Shown: positions 15,461 to 39,582 of the stretch, in pieces
How positions within the stretch are numbered: the stretch's first letter is position 1
Layout of the letters: each line of letters opens with the position of its first letter
NCBI GenBank assembly: GCA_054601695.1
Contig: BAAHQB010000424.1
Span: 45,370-109,369, forward strand
Direction of reading: 5' to 3'
DNA: 64,000 nt
Origin: Amorphochlora amoebiformis
Lineage: Eukaryota; Cercozoa; Chlorarachniophyceae
Notes under the pieces: model-generated
What the model was told of the DNA's origin: nothing
Database searches by the model: none
The model's input: the letters and a program-made list of their open reading frames with translations, nothing else
Made by a program: the position numbers and the translations under genes

Positions 15461-16789
15461 ATGACGGACGGTAAGTGTTGCTTCGGCGACCAGGGCGAAC
15501 ATTTTGGGGTTGTGTGACGACAATGGTTCTTGCTGGCAAGGGAGCACTTCATTATCTAGAGTGGAGAGGGTTATTTCTCGCGGGAAAGTGTTGCTGTGTC
15601 GGGTTTCGGGGATATATTATCGCTCATGTGCGGTCTGTTTTCAGGACTGAAGTCTGATAAGATCTTCGCCCTCATGCAGATGGGCATTAAGGCTCAGGGT
15701 ACCGTACTGTGAGTTGGGAGATGTTACAGGAGATTGTTGTGTGTGGGGTGATGGGTTGATTTTGGGTTGCTTGTGTACCTTTTTACACGTGTAACAATGA
15801 ATGTATGTGTGGGACGTATTCATAGAGCGTTCGTGTAGATTTATTTCAACATCGAAAAAAACACTCATGTACACATGATATTCTGTAGGAGAGGATTTGG
15901 TGAAGAAAATTAAGGCTGTGTTTCGATTTGATATCACCAAGAAGGGGAAGGTGGGCTCTTCTTGTCATGCAGACGCATGCATATACGCACACGCACACAA
16001 TTATTAATATATATATACACATACATATATATATATATATACATACGATATTATGTGTTCATACACATATACATATACACACACATATACATACATATAT
16101 ATATATATATACATATATACATATACATAAACATATTAGACCGTGAAGTACTGGCTTGTCGACCTGAAGAATGGATCGGTAAACCTCTCTCACGCTCCCT
16201 CTCAATGTATCTATCCATTGCTCTTCTCCCTCGCTCTCTCTCTCCCTCTCTTTTGCTCTCTCGCTCTCTCTCTCTCTCTTTTCCTCTCTCGCTCTCTCTC
16301 TCTCTCTTTTGCTCTCTCTCTCTCTCTCTCACTCTCTCGCTCTCTCTCTCTCACTCTCTCTCTCAGAGAGAGAGAGAGTTTATGTATTTGTATATAGTTT
16401 TACATTCTATCTAATGTAAAAAACTACAGTTGGTTCTGACTGAACAGAATAGATAGTTTGTTATGACTGAACAAAATATGTGTGAAACACACACATACAC
16501 ATACATATAGACACACACATATATATTATATATTTTATATATATATATATTATATATATATATGTTTGTTATGACTGAACAAAATATGTGTAAAGCACAC
16601 ACATACACATACATATAGATACACACATATATATTGTATATTATACATATATATATGTGTATATATGTATATATGTATATATATATATATATATAATCAA
16701 TATATATATATATATATATTATGTGTGTATAATGTATATGTGTATTAATGTATATGTTTGTACATGGAGAGTATACAATACACACACAC

Positions 16790-16835
<46 letters not shown>

Positions 16836-16845
16836 CACACACACT

Positions 16846-16910
<65 letters not shown>

Positions 16911-17247
16911 GTTGTATATGCATTCATATACACACACATACATATACATATACACATACACATACACATTAATATACATACACACATATATATATACATA
17001 TATATATATATATATGCCTGTATGTATATTCATATTACATACATATTACACTCACATAATATATATATACTATACACATATACATACATATATACATACA
17101 CATATATACACACACACGTATACATATACACACATATACATATGTACATATAATACATGAAAATTTAGGGTAAGATTGAGGAGGCAAAGAAGACAACCAA
17201 GGCGCAGTGCACGATCAAGATTAGCGATCGTAACTTTGCCAAGTAAC

Positions 17248-17286
<39 letters not shown>

Positions 17287-17327
17287 TCATTATTATTTAT
17301 TGTTATTGTTATTATTTTTATTATTAC

Positions 17328-17361
<34 letters not shown>

Positions 17362-17409
17362 GCTATTATTATTTTTATCACATATATATATACACACATA
17401 CAACATATA

Positions 17410-17467
<58 letters not shown>

Positions 17468-17657
17468 TATGTATGTATAATATACATATATAATATGATA
17501 TGTATATGTGTATTAACATATTTTTTTTAACACATATTTACAAATATATTTTTAAATGTATATATACAAATATATAAATCTATTTATTCATGTTAACATG
17601 TAAATATATTCATTCAATGTGGTATGTGTTTGTGAAAATGTATCTACATATGTGTGC

Positions 17658-17704
<47 letters not shown>

Positions 17705-17733
17705 TTAATATATATTCACATATATACACACAA

Positions 17734-17780
<47 letters not shown>

Positions 17781-18103
17781 CATTCGTAATTTATGCATAT
17801 ATGTATGTATTATGATGTATAAATGTATACGTAACGTATGCATATTATTCGTAATAAACCATGTATTCTCCTTGTTTCCAGGCTTATGAAGGGTACCCTA
17901 AATCCCATGACTGCATTCACCACAGGGGCGGTAAAGGTAATGTATCAATAATCCGATTTTTATCTCATTCTCAATTTTTCCCTCCTTTTCACATATATAT
18001 ATATCTATATATTATATTATGTATATATGTAAATAAATATAAATACTTATTCGTATGTTCTTTATATATATATATATATATGTATGTATATTTTATTATA
18101 TAC

Positions 18104-18150
<47 letters not shown>

Positions 18151-18222
18151 GATGTAATAACAAATAATAATGATACGAATAAGAATAATTTTAAAAATCT
18201 ATAGTATGTATATATATATATA

Positions 18223-18274
<52 letters not shown>

Positions 18275-18526
18275 TATATACTATATACGCACCTATTAAA
18301 TTTATAAATATAGTAGGACATATATATATATATATATATTTATATAATATTATATATATATATATATATTTATGTATATATGTATAATGCAAATTACATA
18401 TATATATATATATATATTTATGTGTATATGAAATATGTATATACAAAATATATGTATGTATATAGCACACTCACATCAACTGATAAATATTTGCAACACA
18501 CCTATATATACATATATTTACATACC

Positions 18527-18557
<31 letters not shown>

Positions 18558-18750
18558 GTATATACATATATATATATTTATATATACTAGAAAGAATATT
18601 TAAACTGTACGTGTTGATGTTAATATAGGATATACACTCATATTACACTGATGCTAAAATGCATAGGTTACGGGAAATGTCATGCTGGCTATGAAGTTAC
18701 AAAAGCTCACCAAGCTCGTCAAACAGGCAGCTCCCATGTCCAAACTTTAA
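15461..18750 (+). CDS. SCP2 sterol-carrier domain protein with C-terminal SKL
   Basis: Seven exons (15461-15470, 15645-15698, 15889-15950, 16140-16178, 17169-17242, 17882-17936, 18667-18750) join in phase to a 125-residue protein ending in TAA. It is essentially one SCP2 domain, the small fold that binds sterols, fatty acyl-CoAs and other lipids. Family features visible in order: [18 protein letters not shown] (helix 1), [26 protein letters not shown] (the W-x-x-D-L-K-N-G signature), then [16 protein letters not shown] (the usual G-x-L-x-P-x-x-A-F-x-x-G motif) and [12 protein letters not shown]. The last three residues, SKL, are a canonical PTS1 signal, so import into peroxisomes is expected. 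Exon 1 is only 10 bases (MTD plus one base). The exon 2 donor (gtaccg) was chosen because it keeps phase; a stronger-looking gtgagt 10 bases on breaks it. Introns carry (TA)n, CT and ATT repeats. Confidence 0.92.
16190..16376. repeat. CT-rich tract ending in a CT/GA hairpin, in an SCP2 intron
   Basis: ctctctcgctctctctctcc-type sequence ends in tctctcagagagagagag, a short self-complementary tip. It lies in SCP2 intron 4. Confidence 0.85.
16459..16640. repeat. Duplicated island gttatgactgaacaaaatat
   Basis: The segment gttatgactgaacaaaatat gtgt.aa.cacacacataca occurs at about 16458-16510 and again at about 16565-16615. A third partial match (ggttctgactgaacagaata) precedes it at 16431. It lies inside SCP2 intron 4. 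Confidence 0.8.
17284..17380. repeat. (ATT)n trinucleotide tract
   Basis: Imperfect TTATTATTA run of about 95 bases in SCP2 intron 5. Confidence 0.9.
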
Positions 18751-18989
18751 GAAAAAATAAAATCGGCAAACCCGAGGCCTCATTGCGGTGCGCTCCGATT
18801 ACCTAGACCAACTTAGTATCGTCTAGATCTTGACTCTTTCTGCGTCTTGCATGCATGAGTGTTGAAGCTGTGGATGTTCAAACTTTAAATCATCATCAAT
18901 TTCGATTTGATAAAATCACCTGAATTACTTTAAATATATTATACACATAGTAATTATTATTATAATATTATAAGTTCACACACTAGATA

Positions 18990-19036
<47 letters not shown>

Positions 19037-19240
19037 TAATGTAAATAATTCTAATCTAGTATATATATACTAGATATAGGCTTCATCATGATACATGACT
19101 CATGCGCATGGTGTGTTGGTCATGACCTCGGGTAGATCTAGAGATACGTTGTATTCATTGAATCATGAATATATATCGTATGCTATGTATATATATATCT
19201 AGTATATATGTATATATATATATATATATATAAACATCTA

Positions 19241-19280
<40 letters not shown>

Positions 19281-19530
19281 GAGTTAATACTAGTAAATTA
19301 GTAGTAATATACCTGTCATCATGATTACGTAGTATATATAGCTACGGCTACATGCAATACATGTTACGGTAGTTGTAGCTGTACTAGTATCATTATTATT
19401 ATATGTACATAATATATTGTATACACATGTAGGGTTAAGGTTCGCGCGCTAAAAATATATAGGGATAAAGGTGCCCCGCCACCATAGCTAATTAATATAT
19501 AATTATATATATATATATACGCGTATATAT

Positions 19531-19566
<36 letters not shown>

Positions 19567-20275
19567 CTACTATAATATATGTCGGGCTAAGGTGGGTAGC
19601 CACTCTAGCTCTAGAGGCTCTCAATTGTATTAGTACTGAACCACGGTAACTATAAATTGTTACGCTAATAATAGTAAATAATTCAATGGATTTATGAATT
19701 TAGCGATACACTACAGTATCATTTGCCAGTATACTAATTAGACTTAGGCGGGCCCAAAAAAGTTCAGAGCAAAGCATCGAGCCTCCATTATTTATATTCC
19801 CGGGTCCGTGGTTTCTCATGTATGCATATGCATGAAAACGACACACCGTGGCCACCGGCGCGTCAAATCAAATAATACACATATGTACAACTTAAGCTGC
19901 AACCATGAAGAGAGTTAGACAGATTTCGTATTCCTTCAAGCCCACGACCCCAAGGCGGCACCATGTCTCTTATAAATTAGTTGCTTTCACCTAAACTCCA
20001 TATATCGTGACTGACGCCTGTGTCACGCATTCAGCCGACTGAAGGCACGTGCCCACAAAGCGGCAACACACCGCCACCGCCAGGCCAATGGCGTCCTTGA
20101 TATCGTCAGCAGGTAGCGAACTGCTCCCTTTCGACTCCCCATGCCCCATAAACTCTTGATAGTCTTTCGAACCCAATACGAATCAGAGTTGTTACGAGCG
20201 ATATATGGACATATCCCTCGGATTTCTAGAACGATTTATTCCCCAATACTCAATGAAGACTTTTAATATCCGGCG
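18751..20275. other. Intergenic region between SCP2 and WASP genes
   Basis: The first half (18751-19740) is AT-rich with repeated CTAG-containing palindromes (actagatata, tctagtatat, tctagaatat). The second half (19740-20275) is of normal complexity and contains the candidate small minus-strand frame described separately. No RNA gene is recognised. Confidence 0.6.
19991..20176 (-). CDS. Possible small hypothetical protein, single exon
   Basis: A 61-residue frame that starts with ATG and ends with TAG lies in non-repetitive DNA 100 bases upstream of, and divergent from, the WASP gene. It starts MGSKDYQEFMGHGESKGSSS and continues with an Ala/Val-rich, four-cysteine segment. I recognise no family. 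It could be a real short gene, an exon of something larger, or chance. The divergent arrangement is the only contextual support. Confidence 0.25.
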   Translation of the reverse strand: MGSKDYQEFMGHGESKGSSSLPADDIKDAIGLAVAVCCRFVGTCLQSAECVTQASVTIYGV

Positions 20276-30644
<10,369 letters not shown>

Positions 30645-31240
30645 TTTGATTGGCGTGCGTTATATATCAAATTAGACTTAGAACTGTCGACCTTGGCGGG
30701 GCGTACTTCGTATTTAAGTACGCCTACCGTCCAGGCCTAAAATTAGACTTGATCATAGACTGCTGTACTTGAAATATCTAAAATACTACGGTATATGTTA
30801 TGACTAGTATAATTGATGATAAATATATCATCTAGATAATCTGGATCATAGTAATCTACTAGTCTAGTAATATATATACATATATATATCTACTAGATCT
30901 ATTAGATCTAGTGTATACATTATATATTCTATATATATTTATATACTAGTACGGTGTTGTCTAGTGACTAGAGTAAGACTAGAAGACCATGGGCTGTTAT
31001 ATCAGGACTAGCTAAATGGTGTACACTGAGAAAATAATTTAGATTTACTCATGATCTAGTGATAGCATGATCGGGTTCTGGGGGTTGTGCTCGAATTATT
31101 TAGATTCTAACAGACAGATATATATATGCGTGGCGCTGTCTACCTCTACTAGCTTTAGTACCTAGCGAATCAAGAAAATAGCAAAATCTGAGGCGATCCC
31201 AAGAACTTTGCCGCAAACCGCTGAGGTGAATATCGCAGTA
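30645..31240. other. Intergenic, CTAG-rich unique sequence
   Basis: Non-repetitive AT-rich DNA after the WASP stop codon, with many CTAG palindromes (tctactagatctattagatc, actagt, tctagataat). A minus-strand tail-like frame QRFAAKFLGSPQILLFS followed by a stop lies at about 31165-31220 with a plausible acctcag acceptor. No partner exons were found, so it is not called. Confidence 0.6.
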
Positions 31241-31257
31241 AGGAAATGTGTATGTTA

Positions 31258-31316
<59 letters not shown>

Positions 31317-31443
31317 ATATATATATATAATATACATAAGCAGTAAGGATATTACATATATTATCAATAATATTAACTCTATTTTTTCTTTCTTTTTATG
31401 ACTCTCTCTCTTTCTATACAGATTATTTTCATACAGTTATACA

Positions 31444-31479
<36 letters not shown>

Positions 31480-31484
<5 letters not shown>

Positions 31485-31582
31485 TATCAATATTTAACTC
31501 TCTCTTTCTTTTATTTCTTTCCCCTATATATCTCTTAAATAGCGATTGCAAACATAATATATATGTATATATACAAGTATAA

Positions 31583-31622
<40 letters not shown>

Positions 31623-31705
31623 TATTACATCTATATAAATCACCTTTTTCTTTCTCTCTCTCTCTGTTTTCTTCTCTCGATATGGCGATTATACACACAC
31701 GTATA

Positions 31706-31751
<46 letters not shown>

Positions 31752-31779
31752 TTAATATCACATATATATAATATATATG

Positions 31780-31822
<43 letters not shown>

Positions 31823-31960
31823 TATATATATACATATATATATATAATATATATATATATATTATCAATATTTAACTCTCTCTTTCTTTTATTTCTTTCC
31901 CCTATATATCTCTTAAATAGCGATTGCAAACATAATATATATGTATATATACAAGCATAA

Positions 31961-32012
<52 letters not shown>

Positions 32013-32092
32013 ACATCTATATAAATCACCTTTTTCTTTCTCTCTCTCTCTGTTTTTCTTCTCTCGATATGGCGATTATACACACACGTATA

Positions 32093-32100
<8 letters not shown>
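31480..32100. repeat. ~230-base tandem duplication
   Basis: The block from tatcaatatttaactctctc to tctcgatatggcgattatac is present at about 31485-31700 and again at about 31862-32085, nearly identical over more than 200 bases, including internal CA and CT runs. The copies are separated by TA arrays. Confidence 0.92.
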
Positions 32101-32129
<29 letters not shown>

Positions 32130-32371
32130 TATATATATATACATTTAATATCAAAAAAAATTTAATTTGCTCTCCTTCCATATTTAGTTGTCTCTCTCTC
32201 TCTCTCTATACACATATAAGAATATTTATATACATATACAAACATATACATGTGTGTGTAACTGGAGAATACATCGATTCCTTACCCTTCCGACGTGTGT
32301 AGTGTGAGAAAACGCAACCTTTTCCTTAGGGACCCTACATGTTTGCATACAGGTTAAATAAATAATATTGT

Positions 32372-32407
<36 letters not shown>

Positions 32408-32734
32408 GAATATTATATAGTTAGATTATGTGTTATATATATATATATATATATATAAATATATATATATATATGTAGTATATTTGGATATATTTATGCT
32501 TACGTATACTTATGTATATGCATATAAGTATATATATATACATATATATATATATATGTTATATATTTATACCTGTACATCTATACATAAGCATAGTATA
32601 TATATTCAATATAAATAATTATTATAACATATACCTATACATATATACATAAGTATATATATATATGTGTATATAATATATATTATATAGGTACATATAT
32701 ATATATATATATATGTATATGTAGGGGTACATAT

Positions 32735-32786
<52 letters not shown>

Positions 32787-32889
32787 TACAAAAATAATAT
32801 TAGCTGAAATCCGTGTGTAAACACTCTCCTTGATATGTATTCCCGCTCTCTCTCTTATATATATGTATATATGTATAATATATAATATA

Positions 32890-32921
<32 letters not shown>

Positions 32922-33028
32922 CTGAATTTCATAGAAAACCATTCTCCTGGCCGCATATATGTATTCAGATAATAAACACATTATACATATATATATATAT
33001 GTATACATATATATATATATATATATAC

Positions 33029-33099
<71 letters not shown>

Positions 33100-33744
33100 T
33101 ATATATATTTATATTGAATACTCACTGAAGTCCATATATAAACTTTCTCCTCGCTACGTCCACTAGACGGGTCGCGATTCCTTTGCGTCGTTCTGAACGC
33201 GTAACCCTATATTATAAGTATATATACTTTAACATATGTTTATCATATTTAGATATATATATATATATATGTATGTATATATATATATATATACATATAA
33301 AAAAATATATATATGCATGTATATATGTATGTATACACTATGATGAGTATAAATATCAACTAAGACATATATTGCCCAAATATTGAATTATATATATATA
33401 AATTTAAATAAATACGTTTACCGCGTATTACATATTCCCACTTACCACAGCAAAGAGTATCAAATATTAAATAAATATAAATATATAATAAATAAATAAT
33501 ATATACGTTTATATATCAATATCTTATATATATATTTATATATAAACGGCATCACCCAATGTCCTTATATATATATATATAAATATATATTTAAATATAT
33601 GTATTAGGCATTTATCTTGTAAATCCCAAAGATTCTTTTGGCTTGGGGCCTTGTATATGTCGCATAAGAAAATATATATAAATATATATTATAGGGATAT
33701 ATATATATGAATCAATACACACACATACACACACACACAGATAG

Positions 33745-33783
<39 letters not shown>

Positions 33784-33825
33784 TAGAATATAAATTTACA
33801 TAGACATATATATATATATATATCT

Positions 33826-33870
<45 letters not shown>
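32101..33870. repeat. TA-rich DNA with small unique islands
   Basis: Islands at about 32255-32350, 32800-32850, 32930-32980, 33120-33210 and 33540-33675 are flanked by TA arrays. A minus-strand piece MRHIQGPKPKESLGFTR with a stop lies at about 33615-33670. No gene can be supported. Confidence 0.55.
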
Positions 33871-33872
<2 letters not shown>

Positions 33873-33874
33873 TG

Positions 33875-34225
33875 TTAAAGCAACAATATAAATAGCATGA
33901 GGGGACGCAGTTCGCAGAGTAGCGTGTAGAAACATTGTCGTACGTATACTACAATAGCTGGAGATCGCTGGAGATTCTGAAGATTCTTGGAGATCATCAC
34001 ATCGGTAGTACCCGATATCGGTGGCACCCGACAGTACCCGGTAGTAACGGGCTTCTAGAGACGTGACAAAGCGCAACATCACGCCATGCAACCCGCAGTA
34101 CCCTGCCTAAGTACCTTGCAGTACCCATTCATGATTATTTGGCCTTCCACCGTTCATAATCCCAACTAATTTCAATCAATCTCTGGACTGCCGCTCTACT
34201 ATACCGATGCACTGGCAAGATATAT
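33875..34225 (-). mobile_element. tRNA-derived SINE-like element, copy A
   Basis: Read on the minus strand, the head contains TAGTAGAGCGG (34201-34191), matching the pol III A-box consensus TRGYNNARNGG. A body of about 300 bases follows, including a copy of the shared motif gctggagatc (on the plus strand at 33958) and atagcatgag. The element ends against a (TA)n array at about 33870. Two diverged relatives occur at 51.9 and 60.5 kb in the same orientation. A clear B-box was not found. Confidence 0.5.
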
Positions 34226-34232
34226 TTACACA

Positions 34233-34268
<36 letters not shown>

Positions 34269-34474
34269 TATATACAACCTCTGGGTCCGACACTGTTTTC
34301 TTGCTCAAAGCCATCCTGACCACCCTACCGGACGCCTATATTTTCGCATGTACATAGAAAATGTACAATATATATATATATATATAATATTCAATATACA
34401 TATATAAATATATATATATATATACATATATACGTATACGTTTATTACATTATTATGGTATAGTGTAATATAGC

Positions 34475-34507
<33 letters not shown>

Positions 34508-34639
34508 GTGTGTGTGTGTGTTTATGTATATATACACATGTATAACAGTATAAATGTACACACATAATATTTGTACATGTACAATAATATGTTTATTTGA
34601 GAATATATTTATATAATACATACATATATATATATACAT

Positions 34640-34696
<57 letters not shown>

Positions 34697-34759
34697 AAAA
34701 ACATACATTTAAATGTCTCCACTCATATTTGCATACATACGCATCGAAATTACCACAAT
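34226..34759. repeat. TA arrays with a small unique island
   Basis: The island at 34275-34360 contains a minus-strand ATG frame (MALSKKTVSDPEV) that cannot be joined in phase to anything nearby. The rest is TA/TG. Confidence 0.5.
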
Positions 34760-35112
34760 TTATACCTTAACAGGAAGACTCTCCGACCTTTGCAACCGCA
34801 GGCTCGATATTTCTGATTTCTCAGGAATTTTCCGCTTCTCCAATTTCTTTCCGGCCACGTGGAGATGGCATGCCAAAGGCTTTTTGTTTTCCTTGGGGGT
34901 GGAGGGATGTGTTTGGGTATGCGCTAATACTTTACTTCGCGTTGATTTTGGATGGGTAAAGGTTATTTGGGTGATTTCAGGGGATCGGGAGCCAGTCGGG
35001 ATTGCAAGACGATAAGCCTTGTCAATTCTGGTATAAATGTGTATATATATGTGTGTGCACTAACATTTGCGTATTTTTACATATTTAGATATATTCACAC
35101 ACACGCACACAT

Positions 35113-35148
<36 letters not shown>

Positions 35149-35169
35149 GTATATAATACACACTTTTCG

Positions 35170-35212
<43 letters not shown>

Positions 35213-35620
35213 ATTTAGTGCTTCGCCCGTGATATTCAACAGTGTCACCCAAATTTCAAACCAATTCTTAAAAGTGCCATATGCATAATAAGGGCATTCT
35301 CAAACCGAAGTGGTCTAGCACAGCACAAATGTCGTGCATAGCCTAACTACGGAAAACAAGAAACCACACTTCTACGAAAGAAGGACTGCAATGACATGTA
35401 CGTTTGTGTATAGATATATTTATGTATTGTATAGTACCTTTTGACGATGAGGGCGCCTACAATTCGCTTGGATTTCGACAGAACGTATGCGTACAGCTTA
35501 CGGTCGCTCATATCACTGATGCGTATATAAATATTTCTGGGCATAGATATTAAAGTGTAAATAATATATGTATATATATATGTATGTATATATGTATATA
35601 TATATATGTATGTATCTATA

Positions 35621-35670
<50 letters not shown>

Positions 35671-35681
35671 GTATATAACTT

Positions 35682-35728
<47 letters not shown>

Positions 35729-36034
35729 ATATATGTATATTTTATTAGCACTATTGGCTACCGTTATCATTACTATTAATAATTATTCTTACTATTATTA
35801 ATATGTAAGTTAATATATACACACCCATATATATATATACATATAAAAATATATATATATATATATATTATTTTTATTTTAAATATCATCTACGTGTCTG
35901 AATCGTCTCCACCGAGATCCCGGTTCATCGTTCGAATCACCTCTTTTGCCTTGGTAATATTATTATACTTGTGTGTGTAATACATGTAATTTATAAGTTA
36001 AATTTCTATAAATATAAATACAAATAAACATATA

Positions 36035-36068
<34 letters not shown>

Positions 36069-36360
36069 AAACTGAATGCACATATAATTATAAAACCTTC
36101 TCGCGCACGTGTTTCTGAGAATGGTCCACACGGAGCTCTATTACCTGCAAACAGATGCATACATATGGATAGATGGAAAGAAACTGAAAGGGCGGAGGGA
36201 AAAGAAGGAGCGGGATAAGAGGTAATAGAAACACGGAAAGAAATAACAGGAATAGAAAGAAAGATAGAGAATAGAAGAGGAGAGGAGGGAATGAGGGGAG
36301 TATTGGGGTTACGCGCAGACACAGAGATAGTGGAATATTAAGATTTAAATTATATATATA

Positions 36361-36417
<57 letters not shown>

Positions 36418-36542
36418 ACCCTTGCATCATGTCCGTACAGTTGCTGCACGACCAGCTCGTCTTTCCACCCCTGAAATATGTGGTATGTTACAATTATTAC
36501 ACAGACACTTGCAAATGTATTTTATATACAGCATGTGTACAC

Positions 36543-36577
<35 letters not shown>

Positions 36578-36919
36578 CATATATATATACATACATACAT
36601 ATATACATACATATGTGTGTGTGTGTGTATGTATATATATTATATTATATGTGTATACATGTAATATGACTACGTACACGTATATATATATCTTCTTACC
36701 TTGAAGTGAATTCCTCCTGAATACTTAGCGTGATAAGACCTGGTGGAACAAAAATCAACATATCACGCACAGAAATATGTGTATGTACAAACACATATGT
36801 ACACACACACACATGTATGTGCTTGTGTATATATACCAAAAATATAACATATATGTTATAATATACCTAGATATCTACACTACTCATACAAATATACACA
36901 CACGCACGTATATACATAT

Positions 36920-36958
<39 letters not shown>

Positions 36959-37016
36959 TTATTTATTTATATACATAAATGCATTTGTTCTATAGATACA
37001 TATATATTATATACAT

Positions 37017-37095
<79 letters not shown>

Positions 37096-37186
37096 TACAA
37101 ATGTGTTTTATATCACAGTATATATATAAATACATATCCATTTTAAAAATATGCATACTATTTCACATAGACACACACACACGAAC

Positions 37187-37232
<46 letters not shown>

Positions 37233-37467
37233 ACACATTTACACATATATACATAGAAACATATATATATATATATATATATACATGCACACACATATAT
37301 AGTATATATGTAAATATATATTGTAAATATATATTTTATACAGGTACAGATAATTAATATGTATGAATATGTGGATACTTGTGGGCAGCTTCATCATCGG
37401 GCTGGCCTCGATTGTACAACATTCCACACCTTCGACACGTATGTGCAATGTTAATAAGAACAATCAT
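34760..37467 (-). CDS. Eco1/ESCO-like cohesin acetyltransferase
   Basis: Eight minus-strand exons join in phase to 717 bases (238 aa): 37379-37467, 36700-36739, 36420-36470, 36097-36144, 35894-35949, 35438-35536, 35249-35314, 34760-35027. The N-terminus carries the family's zinc finger, [11 protein letters not shown] then AAHKSYH (Cys11, Cys14, His29, His33); the second His comes from exon 2. The family's linker follows ([20 protein letters not shown], then [16 protein letters not shown]). Next comes the GNAT region with [18 protein letters not shown] (the usual K-x-x-x-x-V-G-x-x-x strand). The C-terminal exon has [19 protein letters not shown], which I align with the family's A-F-S-x-P-T segment. 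Eco1 proteins acetylate the cohesin subunit Smc3 in S phase. The acetyl-CoA loop (expected R-R-x-G-I-A) is degenerate here (LLRIGLKFG), and a lysine-rich tail of about 45 residues follows. An alternative last exon encoding [11 protein letters not shown] is possible. The zinc finger and middle are firm; the C-terminal half is less so. Confidence 0.8.
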
Positions 37468-38880
<1,413 letters not shown>

Positions 38881-39432
38881 CTAGGGGTGACCCGTCCGCA
38901 CATAAGGGGTTTGTTTGGAGCGATATTTAGTGAGGAAGCATTTTCCCACCGATTGAGTAAGCTTCGGCTGACTCGGACCCTTGGACGGCTTGGAGGAGGT
39001 GGAAGTGGATTGTTTCTTGTGTTTCTTCGTCTTATAGTCATCTGCATCGGCGACTTTGCGCTTGTTCTTGGCTTTCCGTCGCGCAGCGGCCATAAGAATA
39101 GCCGTTGCATCTGATTGTTGAGGATGCCGAGGTCAGGATTCAATATTGGCGGTATCAGAGGGATGCAAATTTTCACTTTAGTGCTTTCAGTAGTCACATA
39201 CCCCGGGGTTTGCTTTTTGGCTTGTGTGGGCGAGCTGTCAGCGCCTAAAATGAAATCGGACCCCGTCACTTGACGTCGTTCGTGCCCTATTTAAATCCCA
39301 CCCAAATCCAAAGGATATGCTATACCACTAGAGAGATAAAACAGATACATTAGTGCAGCTGCGTGTAGGCTGAGACCCAGCGCGTGGCCGGGGACGCCGC
39401 TTTCTCGAAGCATACGTCTTGGCGGGGGCCAT
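38881..39432 (-). CDS. Small lysine-rich protein, probably nuclear
   Basis: Three exons (39349-39432, 39202-39244, 38881-39110) join in phase (0, 1) to 357 bases (118 aa, TAG stop). The protein starts MAPAKTYASRKRRPRPRAGS. It has a dense basic centre (AAARRKAKNKRK, then KTKKHKKQ) and a Ser/Thr/Pro/Lys linker, and ends SVGKCFLTKYRS and a short tail. Basic clusters look like nuclear or nucleolar localisation signals. I recognise no domain. Introns are short (about 90-105 bases) and lack TA repeats, unlike most in the window. The start codon lies 150 bases from the oppositely oriented SF3B5 start, so the two probably share a promoter. A role in ribosome assembly or chromatin is only a guess from composition. 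Confidence 0.65.
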
Positions 39433-39582
39433 GTCCTTTGATGTGTCCCACACCTGTCCCAGAATGGGCACGTGTGAATCAAGAATATACAAATATCTCA
39501 ATGGTCAATATCTCTAGTTGGTTAATTTCGATGTGACTGAGGACTCTGTCACATCATAACTTGCGTGAGGACGTGAACCAAG
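39433..39582. promoter_or_regulatory. Short divergent promoter region
   Basis: Only 150 bases separate the start codons of the lysine-rich gene (minus) and SF3B5 (plus). The segment is of normal complexity, with no TA array and no clear TATA box, so a shared bidirectional promoter is inferred from position alone. Confidence 0.5.

Noticed and set aside
15709-15714. Strong-looking gtgagt donor in SCP2 exon 2
   Set aside because: Using it puts exon 3 out of frame. The gtaccg donor at 15699 restores the SCP2 motif order.
34191-34201. True tRNA genes at the three A-box matches (34.2, 52.2 and 60.9 kb)
   Set aside because: None shows a closed acceptor stem, a canonical anticodon loop or a clear B-box. 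They fit tRNA-derived repeat heads better.
33615-34323. Minus-strand frames MRHIQGPKPKESLGFTR and MALSKKTVSDPEV as gene pieces
   Set aside because: Their splice phases do not agree with each other or with any neighbouring exon, and the region between them is the SINE-like copy A.
34770-34890. Alternative last ESCO exon encoding [18 protein letters not shown]
   Set aside because: It resembles the A-F-S-x-P-T motif but needs an extra intron and a weak acceptor. The uninterrupted frame with TFTHPKSTR aligns at least as well. Kept only as an alternative.
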